Below are positions 19,718 through 27,294 of a stretch of DNA of 27,526 nt, piece after piece. Origin of the DNA: a virus; the IMG/VR virus record IMGVR_UViG_3300045957_000046, positions 1 to 27,526 of that record. One strand, written 5' to 3'. The notes beneath the pieces are model-generated. The model had not been told where the DNA came from. It worked only from the letters and a program-made list of their open reading frames with translations, and ran no database searches. The position numbers were made by a program, and so were the translations under genes. Numbering within the stretch: the first letter of the stretch is position 1; every line of letters begins with the position of its first letter.

Positions 19718-20184
19718 ATATACAAGACAAAATGCGGGCATCATCTGTCAAGAGGTGGCACGTTGTGAAAACGAGTCACCCCCAGACAGTGGCAGAGCAC
19801 TCATTTAATGTGGCGATTATAGCAGCGGAACTGATGGAAAAGATGTACAATAAAGTACCGCCGGCGATTGAATTGAGAGTAATGAAATTGGCTTTGCTCC
19901 ACGACATACATGAAGTTCACAGTGGCGATATACCAATGACGGCAAAGCCTCCCAAGCATTATGTGTTTGAGGATGAATTGACCCCAGAGGAGATTGTAAA
20001 GGTAGCCGATCTGATTGATAATTATTGTTTCATCAGAGAATACCATGTGGATCGCCATGGTAAGGAGGTTGCCCACTCAGTGTACAAAGAAATGATGCGG
20101 ATGAGAGATGGACTTCCCAGCAAGTGGGTTACAGCCTTCAATACCGTAGTGAGCAGGATCGTTGGGGGAGCATTACACCTATGA
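19714..20184 (+). CDS. datZ: DatZ, HD-domain dATP triphosphohydrolase
   Basis: 156 aa, YfbR-like HD phosphohydrolase fold. RWHVVKTSHPQTVAEHS at about 14-30 gives the first metal His (29); LLHDIHEVHSGDIP at about 61-74 gives the His63-Asp64 pair, Glu67 and Asp72; VADLID at about 97-102 gives the last Asp. In Z-genome phages this enzyme removes dATP, so that the polymerase sees dZTP instead. The assignment as DatZ rather than a general 5'-nucleotidase rests on its place directly after purZ and on size. ATG overlaps the purZ stop. Confidence 0.88.
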   Translation: MNIQDKMRASSVKRWHVVKTSHPQTVAEHSFNVAIIAAELMEKMYNKVPPAIELRVMKLALLHDIHEVHSGDIPMTAKPPKHYVFEDELTPEEIVKVADLIDNYCFIREYHVDRHGKEVAHSVYKEMMRMRDGLPSKWVTAFNTVVSRIVGGALHL

Positions 20185-20588
20185 GGGGGGAAGCGGCATT
20201 ATGGAAAGATATCCGTCCTATGCTTAGCATGTGGGGCGACGTGGACAGAATCGAGTCCCACAGTGTATCCATTGGAAGACCAGATGTGAACCTGTGCCTC
20301 TCTGGTGGCAAAGTTTGGGATATTGAACTTAAATACACTAAATCAAACAGAGTAGTTCTCCGCCCAGCCCAATACGCATGGGTTCGTCGCAGGGTGCATG
20401 TGGGAGGCAACGTACTCATTATTATCAGATCAGATAATGGTAAATTGCGCCGCCACCTGGCAGTTCTGGGAGGCGATATGCCCGATGTAAAGCACAACCG
20501 GACATTAAGCGCTTGGGAGCTTCAAGCTTCAGCTATTTGGATAGGCAAAATTGATCGTGATGATCTGAGGAGTATGCTCAATGGATAG
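20181..20588 (+). CDS. PD-(D/E)XK nuclease-like protein (VRR-NUC/resolvase type)
   Basis: 135 aa. GRPDVNLCLSGGKVWDIELKY (read as GRPD, an 11-residue gap, then WDIELK) is the Pro-Asp ... Glu-x-Lys catalytic pattern. VVLRPAQYAWVRRRVHVGG followed by NVLIIIRSD matches the Gln-containing helix and final strand of VRR-NUC and small Holliday-junction resolvase-like nucleases. Lies between datZ and mazZ, overlapping both (ATGA at its start, 8 nt at its end), so it is co-translated with the Z enzymes. Possible jobs: resolving replication intermediates, or cutting A-containing host DNA. The second is speculation. Start 20181 is chosen over 20124 because of the coupling overlap. Confidence 0.75.
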   Translation: MRGEAALWKDIRPMLSMWGDVDRIESHSVSIGRPDVNLCLSGGKVWDIELKYTKSNRVVLRPAQYAWVRRRVHVGGNVLIIIRSDNGKLRRHLAVLGGDMPDVKHNRTLSAWELQASAIWIGKIDRDDLRSMLNG

Positions 20589-20889
20589 GAAAAACAAAGG
20601 CAAGACTAAGCTGACTAAGGCAATGCTTTTTCCACAGGCCCTGGAGGCTTTGGTTCAAGTGGTGGAATATGGTGAGGAAAAATACTCAGATGCTCAAGAA
20701 AAAGCATGGCTGAGTTACGAGCCAGTGGAAGTGATAGATTCAATGCTCCGACATATATTGGCTTTAACCAATGGAGAAATAATCGACCCTGAGTCGGGTC
20801 TTCATCACGCGAAGCACATCATGTTTAACGCCGCTGCATTGAACGAAATCAACTACGGTTGTTCTTTGTTAGATTTCTACGACGGGTAA
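20581..20889 (+). CDS. mazZ: MazZ, MazG-like dGTP/GTP pyrophosphohydrolase
   Basis: 102 aa, all-helical NTP pyrophosphatase. The metal motif is Glu29-x2-Glu32/Glu33 (VVEYGEEKY) followed by Glu50-x2-Asp53 (PVEVIDSMLRHI), and HHAKHIMFNAAALNE forms a further helix. It resembles the phage dATP/dGTP diphosphohydrolase family. In the Z pathway MazZ converts (d)GTP to (d)GMP, feeding dGMP to PurZ. GAGGAG lies 8 nt before the ATG. Its 3' end overlaps the convergent HNH gene by 41 nt. Confidence 0.88.
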   Translation: MDRKNKGKTKLTKAMLFPQALEALVQVVEYGEEKYSDAQEKAWLSYEPVEVIDSMLRHILALTNGEIIDPESGLHHAKHIMFNAAALNEINYGCSLLDFYDG

Positions 20890-21130
20890 CAGCCCTAAGG
20901 TTAGATCTATTATTAGATCCACCTTTACTGAGAGAGGTTTTATGGTCAACGTGCTTACCATCGCCTTTGCGGACTTTACCCTCTCTCATCAACCGCGCCC
21001 TCGCATTATTACGCTGGGCGCGTCTTTTCTTTTGCGTGGCAGAAGCTTGGTATGTTCTGCCATGCTTTCTCATCTGTTCCAAAGTTCTATGAGCAGTTTT
21101 GCTCCTGATTCCACTTTTGGTTTTCGGCAT
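20849..21130 (-). CDS. HNH endonuclease-like protein, 93 aa
   Basis: Very basic N-terminal half (TQKKRRAQRNNARARLMREG), then GKHVDHKTSLSKGGSNNRSN, the Asp-His ... Asn pattern of an HNH beta-beta-alpha-metal nuclease (Asp62-His63, Asn74/Asn77), ending LRAVTRRRNLTKNN. The short size is typical of small phage HNH proteins, which assist terminase or are homing-type. Starts by TGATG overlap with the 967-aa gene and ends inside the 3' end of mazZ on the other strand. Confidence 0.85.
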   Translation of the reverse strand: MPKTKSGIRSKTAHRTLEQMRKHGRTYQASATQKKRRAQRNNARARLMREGKVRKGDGKHVDHKTSLSKGGSNNRSNLRAVTRRRNLTKNNRS

Positions 21131-24033
21131 CAGTCTGTAATCCCCAATCTTTCTTTCCCGGCCTCTTCAGCCGCATCAAATATTTTACGGATATAAAACA
21201 GATTGTTGTAAGGCAACACCCGTCTTAAAGCTTCCACATCGCCTGCATTGGGCTCATCTCTCGTAAAAACCCTGGCACCCCGAAATATGTCGGACGCCAA
21301 CCCCGCTGATGGCCCGGCAATGCTGCCCATCAGACCCTGCCTGGCCCAACGGAAATTTCCGTCACCCTTATATATGCCGGCAGCGTTGGCCATTCCAGTC
21401 CCGAAACTAACAAGTTCTGATCCAAATCCTATTACCCCACTATATTCGATTCCTTTAATCAACAATTCTTCGGGGGAAACAGAGGACGAATCAAATTGCG
21501 GATCCCTCATATGAGCCTTCAACATCCACAGCATAGCTCCAAGTGTAATTACCGACAGTGATCCCTGTACCACCATGGCATCAAAATTATGGACACCAGA
21601 CAAAAACTGTTTGTTGGTGGCTGCAAAGGCGAACGATTTAAACTGGCCTATAACTTTGCCTATTTCACTCGATGTCCAAAGGGGCTTGTCCATTATTCCG
21701 GGCGTGACGATGGTGGCATCCACTTCCTTGATCAAGGCTTGTTCAAATGCGTCAGCTGCAGCGTGGTCAGACCATTTGTCTGAATTCCCCAGCCTCAAAC
21801 CACCATCTTCAGTTCCGTGCTCTTTCCATTGGGCTTTGATGCGTTTAGCCATTTCATCATTTATACCATGTACTCTCAGCTTTTTAGCATGTTTTATATT
21901 TTCATCCAAATGCCTGAGGAGTCCGTCTTGTGCCATGGTAAATGTGAGCATTTTCATGGACGAGTTCCACGGGGTCATTAATGATAAACGCCCGAAATCA
22001 AGCCCTGCGCCTCCGCGTCCAATGACCATCTTTTCTAAGCCGTACTCAATATTATTCATGATTCCTCCCTTACCTAAAGCAGGGAGATAATCAAGTTCAC
22101 TGATGGCCGTTAACCGTTGATTCAAGACCATTTCCAAGGCAATGCCCATTCTTGAGGCGTCGGCTCTTGCCATTTTGCGGAAATCGGCGCTAGATGACAA
22201 CTTGTGTAAAGCTTTCGCATACGTGCCAAAGCCCCTATGGTATAATGGCCTAGCAATATCAGGTAAAGCAGATAATGTCATTCCCCCGAGTGAGCGCAAA
22301 ACATTAAGATTTCTAGCCATTCTGCCGGCCCTAACCCATGTGGAAGTGGGGTTGTCTGGCAGAGCGTACCTGTTAAGCAGACGATCTCTCAAAGCGTGAA
22401 TAAGTTGAAGATCCCTATGCTTTCGTTTTTCCAGCTTCAGTGCTTTGGCAGCGTTGGTTTTACTGGCATTTGCGATTATATCATCCCATTCAATTTCAAC
22501 TTCTTTAATAAGACCTTTTAAATCTGAATCCCCGAACATCCTGGTCATTTCAGTCTGAGTGGCCATGTTATGAGTCCATGCCCGGAGAACGTATTCAGGG
22601 TCATTGATTAGCCATTTTTCAAGAGAGTTGTCTGGGATTGAGATTTCCCTGTTCTTGAGAGCACTGACTTTGAATGCATCGATAGACGTCAAGCTATTCT
22701 GGCCATAATAGTCATGGCGAATTTTGGCGGCTATTTCGTCCGTAGCCTGTTTAATGACGCCTTCATGGGCCTCGTCCCCAAATGATGCCCTAAGCCATGT
22801 GGATATATCGGTTTTAAATTCGTCCAACTTGGCCGTTATATGTTCAAAGTTATACATGCGAGGGAAATATGACTTAGCAAATCTGGCTATATTCTCGTCG
22901 GACGGGTAAATCCCTACATCCCTCGCCTTATTTCTGACTTTATCTAACGTCTCTCTTCTTATTATCCTAGCTGTATCGGCTATCTCCTGAATGGTGTGCT
23001 CGTCGCCGTTCCTTAAAGCCCTAGATACTTCCACTTTAAATTTTTCATACGGCATCCTGTCCCCAGTGCGCTTCCTATAAATGCGGAAGTTATCGATCAT
23101 GCGGGACAAACCTAACCCCAAATGAGAGTCATATGATTTGATTGCAGTTTCTACCGCCGCACGTTGAGTGCCGACAACGGTTTGTTCGCCTAATAAAGAA
23201 CCTAGTGCCCGAGCTTTACTGGATTGAGAGGCCAATATATCAATGGGCGTCAATTTGGCCGCCCATCTCCATTTTTTGTTTATTCGTTCGACCTCAATAT
23301 CGTCAAGATCGGTTATCTTGTTCGACGTGTCTACTGGGCGATGGGGTGAGGGGCCAGCCAACTCTTTTTTCAAGTTGTCATTTATTAGTTTAAGTTCATC
23401 CGGCGTGAGCATGTTTTTGCTCAGTGCCCCGCCCAGGATACCGCCCACAATGGAACCAGCCGCTATATTGAATATTGATTCAGCCGAAGTACGGGTATGG
23501 TCCAAATCTAGCCCATGGTATGTGAGTTCAGTAGCCGCTTCGCCCATTCCAGCGTTCAACGCAGACTTGGTATATTTAAATTGCTGACCCACTCGGAGAT
23601 AAGGGAAAATATACAGTGGATTCATGGCCCCTGCCGCGATGGAAGAAGCCACACTTTCTATTGGTGAAGATTCATGGACTCTACTGAAATAATTATCCCT
23701 GTCATACTCCATTTTGATTCGGGTAGTTTCATGAGGGGAGTCAGAATGAATAAAAAGCTCCATTGGATAACCCGCGACTTCTTTAAGGTCATCGTAGGGG
23801 GAATAACCGGGAACGTCGTTCTCTTCCGACCGGAGCCAATTGAAAGCTTTATGGCTCCCCGACACAATAGGATTATATTTGAATTGTCCTGCCAGAAATT
23901 TCTCGCCGGCTGAAAATTCGGGCTCCTCAGCCTGAGGTTTGGTTCCAGATATGACTGGGATACGATTATACGCTTCAACCTCTTGAAATCGCAGGTCGCT
24001 CGTGGCTTGAGGAGTGAACGTTACTTCTTTCAT
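21130..24033 (-). CDS. large internal virion (ejection) protein, gp16-like in position
   Basis: 967 aa. N-terminal region with PLYIFPYLRVGQQF, then a glycine-rich hydrophobic segment IAAGSIVGGILGGALS near residues 190-205, then long helical segments (VEIEWDDIIANASK...ALKLEKRKHRDL) and C-terminal hydrophobic stretches (VQGSLSVITLGAMLWMLKAH, GFGSELVSFGTGMANAAG). This mix of helices and membrane-interacting segments suits a core protein ejected to form a DNA conduit through the host envelope. No lysozyme or transglycosylase motif is obvious. Linked by ATGA overlap to the 753-aa gene. Assigned by size, order and composition. Confidence 0.78.
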   Translation of the reverse strand: MKEVTFTPQATSDLRFQEVEAYNRIPVISGTKPQAEEPEFSAGEKFLAGQFKYNPIVSGSHKAFNWLRSEENDVPGYSPYDDLKEVAGYPMELFIHSDSPHETTRIKMEYDRDNYFSRVHESSPIESVASSIAAGAMNPLYIFPYLRVGQQFKYTKSALNAGMGEAATELTYHGLDLDHTRTSAESIFNIAAGSIVGGILGGALSKNMLTPDELKLINDNLKKELAGPSPHRPVDTSNKITDLDDIEVERINKKWRWAAKLTPIDILASQSSKARALGSLLGEQTVVGTQRAAVETAIKSYDSHLGLGLSRMIDNFRIYRKRTGDRMPYEKFKVEVSRALRNGDEHTIQEIADTARIIRRETLDKVRNKARDVGIYPSDENIARFAKSYFPRMYNFEHITAKLDEFKTDISTWLRASFGDEAHEGVIKQATDEIAAKIRHDYYGQNSLTSIDAFKVSALKNREISIPDNSLEKWLINDPEYVLRAWTHNMATQTEMTRMFGDSDLKGLIKEVEIEWDDIIANASKTNAAKALKLEKRKHRDLQLIHALRDRLLNRYALPDNPTSTWVRAGRMARNLNVLRSLGGMTLSALPDIARPLYHRGFGTYAKALHKLSSSADFRKMARADASRMGIALEMVLNQRLTAISELDYLPALGKGGIMNNIEYGLEKMVIGRGGAGLDFGRLSLMTPWNSSMKMLTFTMAQDGLLRHLDENIKHAKKLRVHGINDEMAKRIKAQWKEHGTEDGGLRLGNSDKWSDHAAADAFEQALIKEVDATIVTPGIMDKPLWTSSEIGKVIGQFKSFAFAATNKQFLSGVHNFDAMVVQGSLSVITLGAMLWMLKAHMRDPQFDSSSVSPEELLIKGIEYSGVIGFGSELVSFGTGMANAAGIYKGDGNFRWARQGLMGSIAGPSAGLASDIFRGARVFTRDEPNAGDVEALRRVLPYNNLFYIRKIFDAAEEAGKERLGITD

Positions 24034-26291
24034 TCGTTTGACATGTCCTCTAATATCTGCCGCTCGGAGGATATTTCTCTAGCACGTTCATCTACAACGT
24101 TTCTACGTGAAGACAATACTTTTTCTTTTTCTTCAAGCTTGCGCTCCATCTTCTCTACTCTTCTGGCCTCATACCTAAGCTTTCTTTCATCAAAGCTCTT
24201 GGGGATGTTACCGTATAGTTTGGTCGCGCCTTGATATCCCGCCTCAGACAGTGCCCTCTTGGCTTTAGCCGATTTGATGTCTTGGCCAAGAGAGCGTTCA
24301 CGCATTCGTTTCGTGTTAGGCTTATAACGTAGATATCCCACGGCAGGATCCATGACCATTTGTATTTCGCCGGTTTCAGGGTCTTTGTAATATATCTGAT
24401 AATCACCAGTGGAGGCTGTTCTGACGTCTGGATACATATAATAATCTTTAGGATTACCTTCAAACCCCATTATAGACTCTTGAAGATATGAGTGGAAATC
24501 AGTCCTGATATCCTCAGACGGCATACCAGTAGTGATTTCTGGTGAGTGACGCATGAATTGCGGAGACCCGTTGACATTGGACGGCTGATGATTATTACTC
24601 CAGTCTTCCCATGCCAACCCCATGGCTTGGTCCGGAGGAGAGCCATTGAGCATATAGTGACGAGTCAACATGGAAAAGTCGGTGAACGAAGTATCAGATA
24701 TGGCTCCAGTGGCATCCTTACCGAACCAATCCATGATGAAATTAGGAACTACGGAAGACCAGCCTTCGATTTTGTTCTCAAGATACTTATCTATAGGACG
24801 TTTTTGGTCCTGATACATACTGTTGAACTCCCGCTCCCTTGCATTCAATGTATTCTCATCGGTGTCCCGGTATCTTTGTTGAATGTTGGCCACAGTGTCC
24901 ACGTCAATTTTCCCGGCCATTGATAACGAGTAAACCTCGGCAGCAGTTTGCCTGACATTATCAGGTAGTTCGCTCAGTAAAGAGGGATTCTTACTGGACA
25001 AATAATTATAATATTTAGATGCCTCTATGGCGTCTTCAGTGGACACATTCGGTAGGTTAAGGTCCATAATGGCGTTTCGGTAATGAGAAGGGATATAGCC
25101 ACTTCTACTAGAAGCCTCCAACAATCTCATGTTAGTATACTCCATGGCCTGATTGCCACCGGCCTCCCGGTCGACGTCTGCCGCCAGGCTTAATTCAGCC
25201 TCAACCACTTTATCCGCAGCGGCTTTATGTTCCCGGTCAGTAACATCAAAGTTTGAATAATCGCCCATTAGGAAAGCCATGCCGACGTCTTGGTCTTGCG
25301 ACCGGTTCACCTCTGCTTTAGCTAGTTTTCCCCATTCAGACGCGAAATAAGACTTACTAACATAGTCCATATTTCCAGTGCGATCCAAATAGTGGTACAT
25401 TTCAGATAGTAACGACCACGCCTCCGGGGCTTCAGTGTCCCTTGCTACTGTATATTGGGTTCGCAATTGGTCGAACTGCCTGATCCTCGAAGCTTCCTGC
25501 TTATCAATAAGTCTTTGTGCTGATGATTTCAACAGATTAATAGCCGCTGTCTGTTGGACTTCATTGAAGGGACCTTTATATTCAGGATCCGAGAGTTGGT
25601 CGGCGTACGCCAACATGTCTTTGATATTTTCGCTTTGAACGGTATTGTGAACCCCCGCTGTTTCTTCTTGAAAGTCAATGTCCAGTAGTTTGTCTTCTCT
25701 TGAAGCCACATCCGGGTGACTGGAGGCCAATGAACGTGCCAATGAGAAATCACCGGCCTGCACCGCAGCATTAATAGATCGGTCCTGCTTGACAATGCTC
25801 TCCTTAAAGAACTCTTGTCGTTGGGATGCGATTAATTTGTCGTACACTTCCTGCCCGGCGATGGTTTTGTCGTTGACCCATCTCTGGCGTGAACCATAAC
25901 CGGAAATGTTTTTGCCGTATTTATCTATTAGCTCGGTGTATTTCTTTTTAGCAGCTTCTGGTAAAACCTCCCACAGAGGAATTTCGGTCCTGTCCTCCTG
26001 ATTGGCGTCGAGTAAAGAGGGGTTATCGACCCCCAGCTCTCTGGCCCTATCGGCATCAATATACTCAGATGATGTGGCGTCGTTCCACCATTGGGATAGC
26101 TCCAGTGACATATCTGTGTCAGTCTGGTCCTGTTCCAATTGTTGGAGAGGCTTAACAGACATCCCAGCCAAATCTGACACCGAGTCCCACACGGCTCTCT
26201 TTTGGCTTTCCCTGCGCCCGACCTGTTCAGGGGTGCTGCCAGACATTAACCGTTGTGGCTGCGTGGGGCTTAATTTTATCTGGGCTACCAT
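24030..26291 (-). CDS. internal virion (ejection) protein, gp15-like in position
   Basis: 753 aa, almost wholly helical and charged, with no membrane segment. It opens with IKLSPTQPQRLMSGSTPEQVG and ends in a strong coiled coil (EARRVEKMERKLEEKEKVLSS) followed by DERAREISSERQILEDM. Order (gp14-like, this, then the 967-aa protein) mirrors T7 genes 14-15-16. Its ATG is 6 nt downstream of the gp14-like stop, and its end overlaps the next gene. Carries the degenerate third copy of the 24-bp dyad at 25164-25187. Confidence 0.78.
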   Translation of the reverse strand: MVAQIKLSPTQPQRLMSGSTPEQVGRRESQKRAVWDSVSDLAGMSVKPLQQLEQDQTDTDMSLELSQWWNDATSSEYIDADRARELGVDNPSLLDANQEDRTEIPLWEVLPEAAKKKYTELIDKYGKNISGYGSRQRWVNDKTIAGQEVYDKLIASQRQEFFKESIVKQDRSINAAVQAGDFSLARSLASSHPDVASREDKLLDIDFQEETAGVHNTVQSENIKDMLAYADQLSDPEYKGPFNEVQQTAAINLLKSSAQRLIDKQEASRIRQFDQLRTQYTVARDTEAPEAWSLLSEMYHYLDRTGNMDYVSKSYFASEWGKLAKAEVNRSQDQDVGMAFLMGDYSNFDVTDREHKAAADKVVEAELSLAADVDREAGGNQAMEYTNMRLLEASSRSGYIPSHYRNAIMDLNLPNVSTEDAIEASKYYNYLSSKNPSLLSELPDNVRQTAAEVYSLSMAGKIDVDTVANIQQRYRDTDENTLNAREREFNSMYQDQKRPIDKYLENKIEGWSSVVPNFIMDWFGKDATGAISDTSFTDFSMLTRHYMLNGSPPDQAMGLAWEDWSNNHQPSNVNGSPQFMRHSPEITTGMPSEDIRTDFHSYLQESIMGFEGNPKDYYMYPDVRTASTGDYQIYYKDPETGEIQMVMDPAVGYLRYKPNTKRMRERSLGQDIKSAKAKRALSEAGYQGATKLYGNIPKSFDERKLRYEARRVEKMERKLEEKEKVLSSRRNVVDERAREISSERQILEDMSNE
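25164..25187. repeat. 24-bp dyad, degenerate copy 3
   Basis: CTCCCGGTCGACGTCTGCCG then CCAG: 20 of 24 positions match the palindrome at 14059-14082. It is within coding sequence and its dyad is broken in the outer arms, so it may be chance resemblance. Spacing to copy 2 is 11105 bp, against 11071 bp between copies 1 and 2. Confidence 0.3.
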
Positions 26292-26296
26292 ATCTT

Positions 26297-26701
26297 CTAA
26301 CCGTGATAATTGAGGAGAGCATTACCAATATTACCAATACCGGAGGCAACAATAGCTGTACTATTGTTAGTTGGTGCTCCCTTTCGTATTGATCGTCTTT
26401 CCTTGCGAGCGGCTTCCTGTCTCCAATATATATCCCGAGCAAATTTAGATTGAATATCCTGCAGATGTTTCTTGGCAGAACCGGAGAATTGAATATTAGA
26501 GGCTCCAATTGCTGCGCGGTTATAACCATACGTGCCTTTGAACTCCTCTTCAAGTCTCCGGATTTCCTCCATGCGAGTGGCATACGTCGCCCTAGCCTGT
26601 CTACGAGCGGCAGCTCGCATTTTGCTATTACCAGATAACGAAGACGCCGTGCCTAATATAGTGGACCCTATTTGAAGCCCTGCGGCAATTGCGGGTAACA
26701 T
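26297..26701 (-). CDS. internal virion protein, T7 gp14-like
   Basis: 134 aa. N-terminal Ala/Gly-rich hydrophobic stretch (AAGLQIGSTILGTASSLSG) that could insert in membrane, then a charged helix (RRQARATYATRMEEIRRLEE) and a second Ala/Gly-rich hydrophobic tail (STAIVASGIGNIGNALL). This plan is typical of gp14-type core proteins, which are ejected first and make the outer-membrane pore. Its ATG abuts the stop of the tail tubular gene (overlap of one base), and the next gene starts 6 nt beyond its end. Confidence 0.82.
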   Translation of the reverse strand: MLPAIAAGLQIGSTILGTASSLSGNSKMRAAARRQARATYATRMEEIRRLEEEFKGTYGYNRAAIGASNIQFSGSAKKHLQDIQSKFARDIYWRQEAARKERRSIRKGAPTNNSTAIVASGIGNIGNALLNYHG

Positions 26702-27294
26702 TAAAGCCTACCTCTAGTGGTCAACCGCCCATGATTAATAACTTCTCTAGCCCCCTGCTGACCGTCCCTAGATGCTGTATCCTTCAGCAGACTTTGGTAC
26801 TTGATCCACAGGGTTTGCATCAACCCCGGATTACCAGTCAGGGCGGTACTAGCCTCGGCTGCAATACGAGTCGCCAACAATTGCACGAACATAGGAGGGA
26901 ATTTACCAGTATCATTGACCCTTTGGGTACTAATAACGTATATCGTTGGCTCTACAGTGATGATATTATTGCCCTCGATAGTCCAATCATTGACTACTCT
27001 ATTGGCATATGGTGTACAAAAAACACGATGTACATGTAAACAGCCCGGAGGAATCGGATGAACGTACGCGTGGTCCCAATTGTCAAAATCAGCAGATTCA
27101 GACGACCATCTGAAAATAGCGAAAGCCCACATGCGCTCTTGTATTACGGCATCTCGCAGGAATGGATAGTTGTTCCGGCACCACTCTGACGCCTTGCTCT
27201 GGTCTGCGAAACTGGTGATCGGTTCGTGCCCCAGTATAGACAATGCCTGATTGCATATGCTGACCTCGGACACCATAGGTTTCTGAGCGGTCAT
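26701..27294 (-). CDS. tail tubular protein A, T7 gp11-like (adaptor/gatekeeper)
   Basis: 197 aa. The opening EVSICNQALSILGHEPITSF, then SEWCRNNYPFLRDAVIQERMWAFA, is highly typical of gp11-family tail tubular proteins that join the portal to the nozzle. The C-terminal part (FPPMFVQLLATRIAAEASTALTG, LWIKYQSLLKDTASRDGQQG) fits too. Its ATG overlaps the stop of the upstream partial gene (ATGA). Essential for tail assembly in T7-like virions. Confidence 0.92.
   Translation of the reverse strand: MTAQKPMVSEVSICNQALSILGHEPITSFADQSKASEWCRNNYPFLRDAVIQERMWAFAIFRWSSESADFDNWDHAYVHPIPPGCLHVHRVFCTPYANRVVNDWTIEGNNIITVEPTIYVISTQRVNDTGKFPPMFVQLLATRIAAEASTALTGNPGLMQTLWIKYQSLLKDTASRDGQQGAREVINHGRLTTRGRL

Noticed and set aside
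21130-24033. Phage RNA polymerase or tail fibre for the 967-aa protein
   Set aside because: No polymerase motifs, no beta-repeat or collagen-like region; helical with hydrophobic segments and located after gp14/gp15-like genes, which fits an ejection protein.
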